Assembly: GCF_014384765.1 (NCBI RefSeq)
Contig: NZ_JACRSP010000001.1
Span: forward strand, 186,001 to 250,000
Origin: Feifania hominis
GTDB lineage: Bacteria > Bacillota > Clostridia > Oscillospirales > Feifaniaceae
Length of the DNA stretch: 64,000 bases
Reading direction: 5' to 3'
Shown here: piece by piece, positions 23,159-31,276 of the stretch
Layout: the number at the start of each line of letters is the position of its first letter
Numbering within the stretch: the stretch's first letter is position 1
The notes under the pieces: generated by a model
What the model saw: the letters and a program-made list of their open reading frames with translations, nothing else
What the model was told of the DNA's origin: nothing
Database searches by the model: none
Program-made: the position numbers and the translations under genes

Positions 23159-24583
23159 ATGCTCTTTTCAAGTGTCAATTTTATCTTTCTGTTTCTGCCG
23201 GCGCTGCTTGCGGTCTACTTTGCCGTGCCAGGGCGCCTGCGGTGGCTGCGCAATCTGCTGCTGTTGATTGCAAGCCTCGGCTTTTACGCCTACGGCGAGC
23301 CAAAGTATGTGCTGGTGATGCTCGGCTCCATTCTGCTCAACTATCTGTTCGGTCTGGCCGTCTCACGCTTTGACGGCCGGGCGGGAAAATGGTGGGTGGC
23401 GGGGGCTGTCGTCTGCAACATCGGCATTCTCGCCTATTTCAAGTACACGACCTTTTTCGTTGGGAATCTGAACCGGCTCTTCGGTCTGTCGGTGGAGCTT
23501 TGGAACATCGTCATGCCGATTGGCATCTCGTTTTTCACCTTTCAGGGCCTGAGCTATGTGCTCGACGTGTACCGGGGCGGCGCGGCGGCTCAAAGGAACC
23601 CGCTCAATGTGGCGCTCTATGTGTCGCTGTTTCCCCAGTTGATCGCGGGTCCGATCGTGCGCTATGAGACGGTGGCCGATGAGATCAGAAACCGCCGTGA
23701 GACCCTCGACGACTTCGCCGACGGTATCTCGCGCTTTGTCGTGGGGCTTGCCAAAAAGGTGCTGCTCGCAAACACCATCGGCCAGGCGACCGACGCGGCG
23801 TTTGCGGTGCCGGCAGGAGAGCTCTCGGCGGCGCTCGCCTGGCTCGGCGCCGCAGCCTATGCCTTTCAGGTCTACTTTGATTTCTCGGGTTACTCTGATA
23901 TGGCAATCGGTCTCGGGAAGATGTTCGGCTTTCATTTTCTGGAGAATTTCGACTACCCCTATCTCTCGAAGTCGATCACCGAATTCTGGCGCCGGTGGCA
24001 CATTTCACTGGGCACCTGGTTTCGCGATTACGTCTACATACCGCTCGGCGGCAACCGCGGCGGCACGGCGCGCCATCTGCGCAACATTCTGGTCGTGTGG
24101 TGCCTGACCGGCTTCTGGCACGGCGCTGCGTGGAACTTTCTCGTCTGGGGCCTCTATTTCGGCGTGCTGCTGATCGGTGAGAAATATCTCTGGGGCGCCC
24201 TGCTCAAAAGGCTGCCGGGCGCGGTGCAGCACCTCTACGCGCTGGTGCTCATCCTTGTGGGCTGGGTGCTCTTCCGCGCAAATGATCTGCCGGCGGCGGG
24301 CGCCTATCTGCGCGCCATGTTCGGCTTCGGGGCGGGAGGGTTCCTCTCGGGACAGGCTCTCTACGTCCTGCTCGAATACGGGGCATTCTTTGCCGTAGCG
24401 CTTGTCGCGTCGCTCCCCGTGGTTCCGGCGGTACAGCGCCTGCTTGATCGCCGTTCGGCGTGCCGTGCGGCGCTGTTTGTGCGCTACCATGCGAGAAATC
24501 TGTGTCTGGCGGGGCTCTTCGCACTCTCGGTGGTGTATCTCGTCAGCTCGACGTTCAACCCCTTTATCTACTTTCGCTTTTAG
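23159..24583 (+). CDS. MBOAT family membrane O-acyltransferase (AlgI/DltB-like)
   Basis: This 474-residue polytopic protein has the MBOAT signatures YFDFSGYSDMAIGLGKM, SITEFWRRWHISLGTWFRDY and the catalytic-His segment GFWHGAAWNFLVWG. It would move an acetyl group across the membrane onto an exported polymer or glycan. The following gene, 11 bases downstream, encodes a DHHW/AlgX-like extracytoplasmic protein, the usual partner. The ATG follows GGGGG; sequence upstream in frame is not family-like. Confidence 0.93.
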   Translation: MLFSSVNFIFLFLPALLAVYFAVPGRLRWLRNLLLLIASLGFYAYGEPKYVLVMLGSILLNYLFGLAVSRFDGRAGKWWVAGAVVCNIGILAYFKYTTFFVGNLNRLFGLSVELWNIVMPIGISFFTFQGLSYVLDVYRGGAAAQRNPLNVALYVSLFPQLIAGPIVRYETVADEIRNRRETLDDFADGISRFVVGLAKKVLLANTIGQATDAAFAVPAGELSAALAWLGAAAYAFQVYFDFSGYSDMAIGLGKMFGFHFLENFDYPYLSKSITEFWRRWHISLGTWFRDYVYIPLGGNRGGTARHLRNILVVWCLTGFWHGAAWNFLVWGLYFGVLLIGEKYLWGALLKRLPGAVQHLYALVLILVGWVLFRANDLPAAGAYLRAMFGFGAGGFLSGQALYVLLEYGAFFAVALVASLPVVPAVQRLLDRRSACRAALFVRYHARNLCLAGLFALSVVYLVSSTFNPFIYFRF

Positions 24584-24594
24584 GAGGAGACGCG

Positions 24595-25773
24595 ATGAAA
24601 AAGAGTGGTCAGATCTGCCTTGTCATCCTGTTTTTGCTCGCCATCTTCTCCGTGCCGGTGCTTACCAAACTCGAGCCCAAACAGGATTTCTCACCTTACG
24701 AAAACCGCAGCCTTGCCGCGGCGCCGCAGCTTTCGGCCCAAACGGTTCTCTCCGGCCAGTACATGAAAGACCTTGAGACCTACTTTTCCGACCATATTTA
24801 CGGGCGTGACAAACTGCTCACGGCCTATGTGGAGCTCAATATGAAGCTGCTGCGCCTGCCGGTGGTAAACGACGTGGTCGTAACGCCCGAGGTGCTGCTG
24901 CCGCTCAACAGCTTTCAACGTGCCGACGAACAGGCACTTGTCGCGGCTGCCGACGCCGCGGCGCAGGAGGTTGTGGCGCTGCGCGAGTGGGTCAGAGAAA
25001 ACGGCGGAGAGTTCTACTACGTCGGCATTCCCGAGCAGTCGTCGGCGCTGCGCGGGTATTTCCCAGGCTATCTCAACAGCAGAGAGGACGAACTTGACGC
25101 CGTTTCCGAGCGCCTGTTTTCGTCTCTGCGCGCCGGGGGAGTGCCCTGTGTCGACATGGCGGACACGTTTACCCCGGACAATGCCCGGCAGTACTACTCG
25201 GCGGTGGACCACCACTTCAATTTTTACGGCGCCTATGAGACCTACCGAAAGATTGTCGACGCCATCAATGCCTCGGGCGAGTGGCAGATTGCGCCTCTCG
25301 AAGAGCAGGATCTGGTCTTTGAGACGCTGCCAAACGACTACTACGGCTCGCGAAATCGAAAGCTGTACAACCTCTATCCCTGCGAGGAACACGCGGTCAT
25401 TGCCGAGCCAAAGGTGAAAGTTCCCCTCTCACGGCGCGATGGCGACGTCGAGCTCGGCGACAAAATCTTTTTTATACCCGGTGAGGGTGAACCATCGAAT
25501 TACGGGGTCTATATGGGCGGCGACAACGCCGAGACGATCATCACCACGGATCGGCCTGATCTGCCGAAGCTGCTGTTGTTTGGCGATTCATTTTCAAACC
25601 CCGTGGAGACGCTGATCTACTACCATTTCGATGAGACTCGCATTCTCGATCTGCGCTACTATGAGGAAAAGACTCTCTACGAGTACATTGAGCAGTACCA
25701 GCCTGACATTGTCATCTCCATTCGGGACGATACGAGCTATGTCTCGCTCGAGGGCAACGGAAAATACCGCTGA
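24595..25773 (+). CDS. DHHW/AlgX-like extracytoplasmic O-acetylation protein
   Basis: This 392-residue protein has an N-terminal membrane anchor (about 5-25). A SGNH-like fold is suggested by YVGIPEQS, by AVDHHFNFYGAYETY (about residue 205, the DHH motif) and by LLFGDSFSNP (about 325) containing a serine nucleophile. It would accept acetyl from the MBOAT partner and place it on a surface polymer outside the membrane. TAGGAGGA precedes the ATG. The polymer is unknown, and no glycosyltransferase cluster is adjacent apart from the UgtP-like gene. Confidence 0.85.
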   Translation: MKKSGQICLVILFLLAIFSVPVLTKLEPKQDFSPYENRSLAAAPQLSAQTVLSGQYMKDLETYFSDHIYGRDKLLTAYVELNMKLLRLPVVNDVVVTPEVLLPLNSFQRADEQALVAAADAAAQEVVALREWVRENGGEFYYVGIPEQSSALRGYFPGYLNSREDELDAVSERLFSSLRAGGVPCVDMADTFTPDNARQYYSAVDHHFNFYGAYETYRKIVDAINASGEWQIAPLEEQDLVFETLPNDYYGSRNRKLYNLYPCEEHAVIAEPKVKVPLSRRDGDVELGDKIFFIPGEGEPSNYGVYMGGDNAETIITTDRPDLPKLLLFGDSFSNPVETLIYYHFDETRILDLRYYEEKTLYEYIEQYQPDIVISIRDDTSYVSLEGNGKYR

Positions 25774-25800
25774 ATTTGATAAAGGACCTGTTTTTACCGA

Positions 25801-25828
25801 AAAGCCGTCGTTTCTGACGGCTTTTTTA
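25801..25828 (+). terminator. Intrinsic terminator after the O-acetylation genes
   Basis: AAAGCCGTC-N5-GACGGCTTTTTT forms a 9-bp stem ending in a T-run. Confidence 0.88.
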
Positions 25829-25855
25829 TTTGCTTTTGGAGCAAAAAAGAGTTAT

Positions 25856-25893
25856 ACTATATATAGTAAAATAGTAATTTACTAAATTAGTAA
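25856..25893 (+). promoter_or_regulatory. Cluster of overlapping TAGTAA/TTACTA palindromes
   Basis: Three perfect palindromes lie directly ahead of the next gene: ACTATATATAGT (25856-25867), TAGTAA-T-TTACTA (25872-25884) and TTACTAA-A-TTAGTAA (25879-25893). TATACT (25855-25860) may be the -10. The arrangement looks like a multi-site repressor operator. Confidence 0.6.
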
Positions 25894-25904
25894 GGAGCAA
25901 TGCC

Positions 25905-26384
25905 ATGAAAATCCCGACAACGCTCAAACACAAACCGGTCATCGTATCGGAAAACTACGAGAACATCGACGGACGCAATGCTTACTGCTCCGACACAAAG
26001 GGCCTGTCTCTGGGGCTTGCGCAGTGGAACGACCGTGGCAAAGTCGACATCTCGGCCAAGGTCTGGCGTCACACGGGTGAGAAGTGGTCGCGCCAGTCGG
26101 AGGAGCTGCCGTTGCACCGGGTGCTGGATCTTGCCATTCTTGTGTGCCGCGCCGAACAGTATTTCCGCGAGGCCTACCGCTTCCCGAAGCTCTACGATGA
26201 GTCAAACGAGATCATCGACCGGGTGGGCCTGCAGGGCGACGCCATGACGGTGGCAGTCTGCCGGGACAATCCCATGCTCGACGAGGACATCAAGCTCTTC
26301 GCCTCTACTCTCTCAGCGGACGATGAGATGCTCGGTGAGCGCTTTCGCACTCTCTCGCGCATTCTCAAAGAGATGGGCTACTGA
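25905..26384 (+). CDS. Conserved hypothetical protein, DUF6530-like
   Basis: This soluble 159-residue protein, rich in charged and aromatic residues, has no signal peptide or membrane segment. The stretch SLGLAQWNDRGKVDISAKVW followed by LPLHRVLDLAILVC is recalled from a conserved Clostridia family annotated DUF6530; this assignment is from memory. The gene is monocistronic, with a palindrome-rich promoter suggesting tight repression. Function is unknown. Confidence 0.65.
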   Translation: MKIPTTLKHKPVIVSENYENIDGRNAYCSDTKGLSLGLAQWNDRGKVDISAKVWRHTGEKWSRQSEELPLHRVLDLAILVCRAEQYFREAYRFPKLYDESNEIIDRVGLQGDAMTVAVCRDNPMLDEDIKLFASTLSADDEMLGERFRTLSRILKEMGY

Positions 26385-26414
26385 AAAAGCGGCGTGCATC
26401 AGGCACGCCGCTTT
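26384..26414. terminator. Bidirectional intrinsic terminator
   Basis: AAAAAGCGGCGTGC with its complement forms a stem between convergent genes, with A- and T-runs on both sides. Confidence 0.85.
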
Positions 26415-26972
26415 TCACACATAGGGGTAGGGACCATAGGCAAAGTGCATAGGGTCGAAAAAGAGCCCGATTTCGGGCGGGCGGTAGGTGAAGACGAAGT
26501 AGCACAGAAGCGTCAGCGAGACGGCAATAAAGGCCGCAGCTCTGCCGCAGGCGGGCGCGCCGTCATGCAGCCGACGGCAGGAGAACCGGTAGCTGCAAAA
26601 GACTGCACCGAGGGCGATCAGAATATCGAAAACGAGCAGATTTGTGCCGAGGATGCCGCTGTAGAGATAGTAGATTGAGACGGTGAGGACGACCGCGAGC
26701 ATCGCCCCCGCCGACTTTGTCTCAAAGAAGCCGCAGGGAACTACGCCGCGCCGTCTGAGCAGCAGATACTCGAAAAGCGCAAAGAGCAGATACGGGAAAA
26801 AGACAAGCTTTGTGTGCTCGAATACACTCTCGTTGACCGGAGAGAAAAAACCGACAACGGGAGAAAAGCCGCACCATCCGTAGAGAAAGTGCAGCAAAAA
26901 GGCGCTGAGCACCCCAAACCCGATGCCGACGCACTCGAGCGTCCACAGAGTTTTTTGATCGGCTTTCGTCAA
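26415..26972 (-). CDS. Small integral membrane protein, DUF6512-like
   Basis: This protein of about 185 residues has five or six hydrophobic segments and the conserved-looking turn SPVNESVFEHTKLVFFP after the first segment. I recall this from a Clostridia membrane family (DUF6512), but I am not certain. TTG at 26972 is chosen because AAAGGAG lies 9 bases upstream; a more distal TTG has no site. Function is unknown. Confidence 0.6.
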   Translation of the reverse strand: MTKADQKTLWTLECVGIGFGVLSAFLLHFLYGWCGFSPVVGFFSPVNESVFEHTKLVFFPYLLFALFEYLLLRRRGVVPCGFFETKSAGAMLAVVLTVSIYYLYSGILGTNLLVFDILIALGAVFCSYRFSCRRLHDGAPACGRAAAFIAVSLTLLCYFVFTYRPPEIGLFFDPMHFAYGPYPYV

Positions 26973-27069
26973 GCGCACCGTCTCCTTTGACAAAGAGAAT
27001 GGCCGCGCTCCCCCTGCGGGGCGTGCGCACGCCTGTGATACACTCTATGAAGGCAGAAGATCGATTATG

Positions 27070-27099
27070 AAAACGGCGCCGAATTCTCGGCGCCGTTTT
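27070..27099 (-). terminator. Intrinsic terminator of the GtrA gene
   Basis: A perfect palindrome AAAACGGCGCCGA-ATTC-complement lies two bases after the gene end. Confidence 0.85.
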
Positions 27100-27101
27100 G
27101 C

Positions 27102-27557
27102 TCAGCGGTAGACAAAGACCCGGTACATGAAAAAGTTCCACAGGGCGATAATACCCATTACGGGAACTTTTGCAAGCTCCACCGGAAGATGCACCAGCAG
27201 ACCACTCAGACAGTAGAGCAGAAAGTTGGAGGCGAAGAGATTGAACACAAAGAGAATGGCATACTTGACCATCTGCATTCCGACTGGCGCTTTGGACTGA
27301 AACGACCAGAACCGGTTGAGCAGAAAGGAGTAGACTGCGCCGAGAATCATGGCGATGGAATTGGCCAGAAACTCCCCGTCAAACGCTGCAAAGCCCAGGT
27401 TGATCGTGACACCCTTTAAAAAGGTGAGCATCCCGAGAAAGAGCAGATATTCCACAACAACCGCCGAGACACCGATGATGAGATAGCGCACAAATTGACG
27501 TAGAAATTCAGCGCTGACGGTCTTTCCAAAGAGCTTGAACTCTCTTTTTTGACACAT
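27102..27557 (-). CDS. GtrA family membrane protein
   Basis: This 151-residue protein has four membrane segments in the GtrA pattern, beginning with FVRYLIIGVSAVVVEYLLF and ending with ALWNFFMYRVFVYR. GtrA-like proteins are thought to help flip polyprenyl-linked sugars for cell-surface polysaccharide modification. The ATG has AAAGGAAG upstream; the frame extends further but lacks a site. No glycosyltransferase lies adjacent, so the partner must be elsewhere. Confidence 0.9.
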   Translation of the reverse strand: MCQKREFKLFGKTVSAEFLRQFVRYLIIGVSAVVVEYLLFLGMLTFLKGVTINLGFAAFDGEFLANSIAMILGAVYSFLLNRFWSFQSKAPVGMQMVKYAILFVFNLFASNFLLYCLSGLLVHLPVELAKVPVMGIIALWNFFMYRVFVYR

Positions 27558-27714
27558 GATTTCACTTCCTTTGACCTGACTATTGTACCTCTTTTTGCGG
27601 ACAAACAAAAGTCCGCTGTGCAGAAAAAATGAGAAATTTGCCAGAGGGATTGTAAGGACAGAGCAAATTGGTATATATTAGAGACAGTATCCGTATAAAG
27701 TGAGGAGAGAAAAA

Positions 27715-28341
27715 ATGGACATTCAAACGTTCTTTAAAATGACTTACGGCCTCTATGTGGTGGGCAGCGTCCACGAGGGTAGAGTCAACGCACAGATTGC
27801 GGACGCCATCATGCAGATTTCAAACGACCCTGTCACGATTGCCGTGAGCCTGAACCGGGAAAATCTCACCAACGAATTTGTCAAGAAATCGAAGAAGATC
27901 TCGGTCAACATCCTGCCGGAGGATCTCGACATGTCGGTGGTGAACCACTTTGGCATGCAGTCGGGCAGAGCGGTGGATAAGTTTGCGACGGTGGACTATG
28001 AGACCGGTGTGACCGGCGCCCCGATTTTGAAAGACAACAGTCTCGGCTACTTTGAGGGCGAAGTCATTGACGTGATCGACGTCTACACCCACACCATCTT
28101 TGTTGTGCGTCCGGTTGAAGCGAAACTGTTCAGCGACAAGGCGCCGATCAGCTACAACGAATACCGCGAGCGCAAGGCCCGTGCCATCCGCGAGCAGAAA
28201 GCGACCGGCGGCCGCTACAAATGCGCCATTTGCGGCTACATCTATGACGAGCAGGCCGAGGGCAAAAAATTTGACGAGCTGCCCGAAGACTACGAGTGCC
28301 CCGTCTGCCATGCGCCGAAGAGAGTCTTTGAGAAGATCTGA
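27715..28341 (+). CDS. hrb: High-molecular-weight rubredoxin (flavin reductase-rubredoxin fusion)
   Basis: This 208-residue protein joins an FMN-binding flavin-reductase domain (about 1-150, with VVGSVHEGRVNAQI and ISNDPVTIAVSLN) to a C-terminal rubredoxin (about 157-208) with its iron ligands in YKCAICGYIY and YECPVCHAPK. In anaerobes Hrb passes electrons from NAD(P)H to flavodiiron proteins that reduce oxygen or nitric oxide. GTGAGGAGAG precedes the ATG. It is monocistronic, with its own terminator. Confidence 0.93.
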   Translation: MDIQTFFKMTYGLYVVGSVHEGRVNAQIADAIMQISNDPVTIAVSLNRENLTNEFVKKSKKISVNILPEDLDMSVVNHFGMQSGRAVDKFATVDYETGVTGAPILKDNSLGYFEGEVIDVIDVYTHTIFVVRPVEAKLFSDKAPISYNEYRERKARAIREQKATGGRYKCAICGYIYDEQAEGKKFDELPEDYECPVCHAPKRVFEKI

Positions 28342-28356
28342 GAGGAAATGATCTGC

Positions 28357-28387
28357 AAAAATCCGCCCATTTTGGGCGGATTTTTTT
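28357..28387 (+). terminator. Intrinsic terminator of hrb
   Basis: AAAAATCCGCCCA-TTT-TGGGCGGATTTTTTT is a near-perfect hairpin with a T7 tail. Confidence 0.9.
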
Positions 28388-28461
28388 GAAAAGTGCTGTG
28401 CGACTTTTTTGATCTGTGTTATACTTTGTACAGAAATTTTTCAGGTCAGGAGCGATGAAAC

Positions 28462-29451
28462 ATGCAGAAAATCAGAGTTGGTATTGTGGGCTACGGCAAC
28501 ATTGGCCGCGGCGTGGAGGCGGCCATCTCGGCGGCCGAGGATATGGAGCTGGTCGCCGTTTTCACCCGGCGCGACCCGAAGAGCGTGACAACCCGCAGCG
28601 GCGCAAAGCTGGTGCACATGGATGAGATTGCCTCCTATCGCGGCGCCGTCGACGTGATGGTGCTCTGCGGCGGTTCGGCGACCGATCTGCCGGTGCAGGG
28701 GCCGCAGATCGCGGCGCTGTTCAACACGGTCGACAGCTTCGATACCCACGCGAAGATCCCGGAATATCTGCAGTCGGTCGATGCGGCTGCAAGACAGGCG
28801 GGCACGCTGAGCATTGTCTCCGTCGGCTGGGATCCGGGCCTGTTCTCCATCATGCGGGCTATCGGCGGCAGTGTTCTGCCTGACGGCAACGACTACACGT
28901 TCTGGGGCCGCGGCGTCAGCCAGGGCCACTCGGATGCCATCCGCCGCGTCGAGGGGGTCAAAAATGCCATCCAGTATACCGTACCGATCGAGCAGGCCTG
29001 CGAACGGGTGCGCGCGGGGGAGAATCCCGCGCTGACCACGCGTCAAAAGCATGTACGCGAGTGCTATGTGGTCGCGCAGGAGGGCGCCGACCGGGCGCGC
29101 ATTGAGCACGATATTGTCACCATGCCGAACTACTTTGCCGACTATGACACAACCGTGCACTTCATCACCGAGCAGGAGCTGCACGAGAAACACAGCCGTA
29201 TGCCGCACGGCGGCTTTGTGTTCCGCACCGGCAAAACCGGCTTCACCGGCGAGGAGAACCGCCATGTGATTGAGTACGCGCTCAAGCTCGACTCGAATCC
29301 GGAGTTTACGGGCAGCATTCTCGCGGCCTATGCGCGCGCGGCAGTGCGTCTCTCTCGCGAGGGCGTCAGCGGGGGAAAGACCGTGTTCGACATTCCGCTC
29401 ACAGCGCTGTCGCCTCTCGGACGCGATGAACTGATCAAAAATCTGTTATAA
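28462..29451 (+). CDS. ddh: meso-Diaminopimelate D-dehydrogenase
   Basis: This 329-residue enzyme converts tetrahydrodipicolinate, ammonia and NADPH to meso-diaminopimelate in one step for lysine and peptidoglycan synthesis. The Rossmann motif VGIVGYGNIGRG is at the N-terminus. Substrate-region segments DSFDTHAKIPEY, SVGWDPGLFS and the FWGRGVSQGHSDA stretch are typical of Ddh. Full length. AGGAG lies 9 bases before the ATG. Its presence implies meso-DAP peptidoglycan. Confidence 0.95.
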   Translation: MQKIRVGIVGYGNIGRGVEAAISAAEDMELVAVFTRRDPKSVTTRSGAKLVHMDEIASYRGAVDVMVLCGGSATDLPVQGPQIAALFNTVDSFDTHAKIPEYLQSVDAAARQAGTLSIVSVGWDPGLFSIMRAIGGSVLPDGNDYTFWGRGVSQGHSDAIRRVEGVKNAIQYTVPIEQACERVRAGENPALTTRQKHVRECYVVAQEGADRARIEHDIVTMPNYFADYDTTVHFITEQELHEKHSRMPHGGFVFRTGKTGFTGEENRHVIEYALKLDSNPEFTGSILAAYARAAVRLSREGVSGGKTVFDIPLTALSPLGRDELIKNLL

Positions 29452-29456
29452 AGATA

Positions 29457-29492
29457 AAAGACCGGCGGCCGATTTCGACCGCCGGTCTTTTT
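29457..29492. terminator. Bidirectional intrinsic terminator
   Basis: AAAAGACCGGCGG and its complement form a strong stem with A- and T-runs between the convergent ddh and lipoprotein genes. Confidence 0.88.
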
Positions 29493-29539
29493 ATTTGGGC
29501 TGCGCACGAAAAGAGGTGGAGAGAACCTCTGCCGTTTGA

Positions 29540-31267
29540 TCAGCCGGCTGTGATACCGTAGCCAAATGTCCCGAGGAAGTAGTAGCGAATCAGCGCCCGG
29601 CCGTCGGGCAGAATGGCGAGCAGATCAAATTCCCCGATGTAGCCATGCGGTTCGGTCACAGCGGTAAAGAGGGCCGGCGAGTCCTCGGCGGTCTCAAAGG
29701 AGTGTATTTTGAGCGCATAGACCTGTTTTCCGTCCTCACGCTCGCTCTGTTCGACAAAGTAGAGATCGTCCCCGGCGAGACGGCTCGGCATGAGAGAGAC
29801 GTTGTGATCAAAATCAGCCTGGCGCAGATCGCCGGTTGCAAAGTCGATCAGAAGCGCGGGAGCGATCGAATCCTCGTCCGCACTGAGAATCACGGCGCCG
29901 CCGTCGTCGCTGGAGTACAGGAGCCTGCTGTAGGGTGCGGGGTAGGTGATGACACTGCGCTGCGCAAGGTCGTAGAGCGCGAAGCTGTCGGTCCACTCGT
30001 AGCCGTTTGCCATGGCAAAGATCTTGCTGTCACCCTGTACAAAGCCGGCTGTCACATAGCGCACCTGCTGCTCCTCGTCGCCGTCTGCATTCGGGTGGGC
30101 GAGCAGCAGCTCGCTGCTGTTTTCCGCCAGGTTGATGAGGCTGACGCCGCTGTCGTTGCAGGCGACAACCTGTGTGAGATCGTCGCTGACGTCATAGGCT
30201 TCGCCGATGACAACGGGCAGGGGTACGCGGTTGATGAATTCGAGATCTCCGTCAAAGAGATACAGTGCGCGGGAACTGGTGATGACCAGGCAGTCGTTTC
30301 GATACAGCGCGCCGTGGATGGTCTCGCCGAGTGAAGCGAACGCGAGATTCTGCCCGTCCACCGTGAGTTCGCGCGTCAGAAGAGATTCCCCAGTTGCAGA
30401 ACTCTTGTATTCGGCGGCGTAGTTGTTGTTCTGCAGGCCGACGAAGAGCAGTCTTTCGCCGACTGCCATCGGCTCGCCGAGCAGCTCGAGTGAGTAGTAG
30501 CGCTGAGCGCTGCGGCCGAGGACCGTATCAAAGTGTGTCAGCTCACCCGAGAGCTCGGCATCGTAGTACTCATCCCACCGCGAGACGCCGCCGGTGAGGT
30601 AGAAAGTGCCGTCGTCATGCCGGCCGAGATAGTAGTACTGATTGCGCACGACCACGGTCTCGCCGTCGCGTGACTCGATGCGCTCGACAAAGGCGATGTA
30701 GTCGCGCTCTGTGACCTGTTCGATTTTGGTCAGACGGAACGGCTCGCCGGCGTCGTATGCGGGTGTGTCGTAGTCCGGCCCCTTTTGAAATCCGAGATAG
30801 TACTCCATGCCGGTCGCGGCGTCGGTGTAGAGGTCGGGGTAGTTTTCGTCGTTGATGACATCGCGGCCGAAATAGCGCCCGGCCAGAGCGAGGGCTCGCT
30901 CTTTGGAGAGCTGGTTTTCCATATTCTCATAGAAAGCGTCGTCAAAGGGGCCGTCGCTGACCCAGTCGCCCTCGTGCAGCGCACAGTAGCGAAGAAAGGT
31001 CAGAACTTCGATGGTCGTGAGCTCATCGTAGTCGGCAAAGCCGTCCTGAAAGGAGTAGCTGGCGTTGAAGAGCAGCGGGTCCCAGGCCTCGGCGAGCGTG
31101 GCAGAATCGGTGATGGTGGCAAGGACCTCATGCTCCTCCCACGGGAGAGGAAGGCCGTCGGGCAGTATGGGGTCGGAGGGATCAGGCTGCTCTTTGGAGC
31201 AGCCGCCCAGAAGAGCGGCCATGACCAACACAAGGGCGAGTGCTCGGAGAATCGACCGATGTTTCAT
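29540..31267 (-). CDS. Hypothetical lipoprotein with beta-propeller-like body
   Basis: This 575-residue protein has a signal peptide and lipobox LLGGC (Cys23), then an acidic proline-rich linker. The N-terminal half (about 40-180) is helical; the rest has repeating short strands with aromatic/Asp turns (for example ALYLFDGDLEFINRVPL, SALYDL-like elements) suggestive of a beta-propeller. No catalytic motif or known family is recognised. It follows tmcAL by 9 bases on the same strand, so the two may be co-transcribed by chance of spacing. Confidence 0.75.
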   Translation of the reverse strand: MKHRSILRALALVLVMAALLGGCSKEQPDPSDPILPDGLPLPWEEHEVLATITDSATLAEAWDPLLFNASYSFQDGFADYDELTTIEVLTFLRYCALHEGDWVSDGPFDDAFYENMENQLSKERALALAGRYFGRDVINDENYPDLYTDAATGMEYYLGFQKGPDYDTPAYDAGEPFRLTKIEQVTERDYIAFVERIESRDGETVVVRNQYYYLGRHDDGTFYLTGGVSRWDEYYDAELSGELTHFDTVLGRSAQRYYSLELLGEPMAVGERLLFVGLQNNNYAAEYKSSATGESLLTRELTVDGQNLAFASLGETIHGALYRNDCLVITSSRALYLFDGDLEFINRVPLPVVIGEAYDVSDDLTQVVACNDSGVSLINLAENSSELLLAHPNADGDEEQQVRYVTAGFVQGDSKIFAMANGYEWTDSFALYDLAQRSVITYPAPYSRLLYSSDDGGAVILSADEDSIAPALLIDFATGDLRQADFDHNVSLMPSRLAGDDLYFVEQSEREDGKQVYALKIHSFETAEDSPALFTAVTEPHGYIGEFDLLAILPDGRALIRYYFLGTFGYGITAG

Positions 31268-31276
31268 GATATTACC

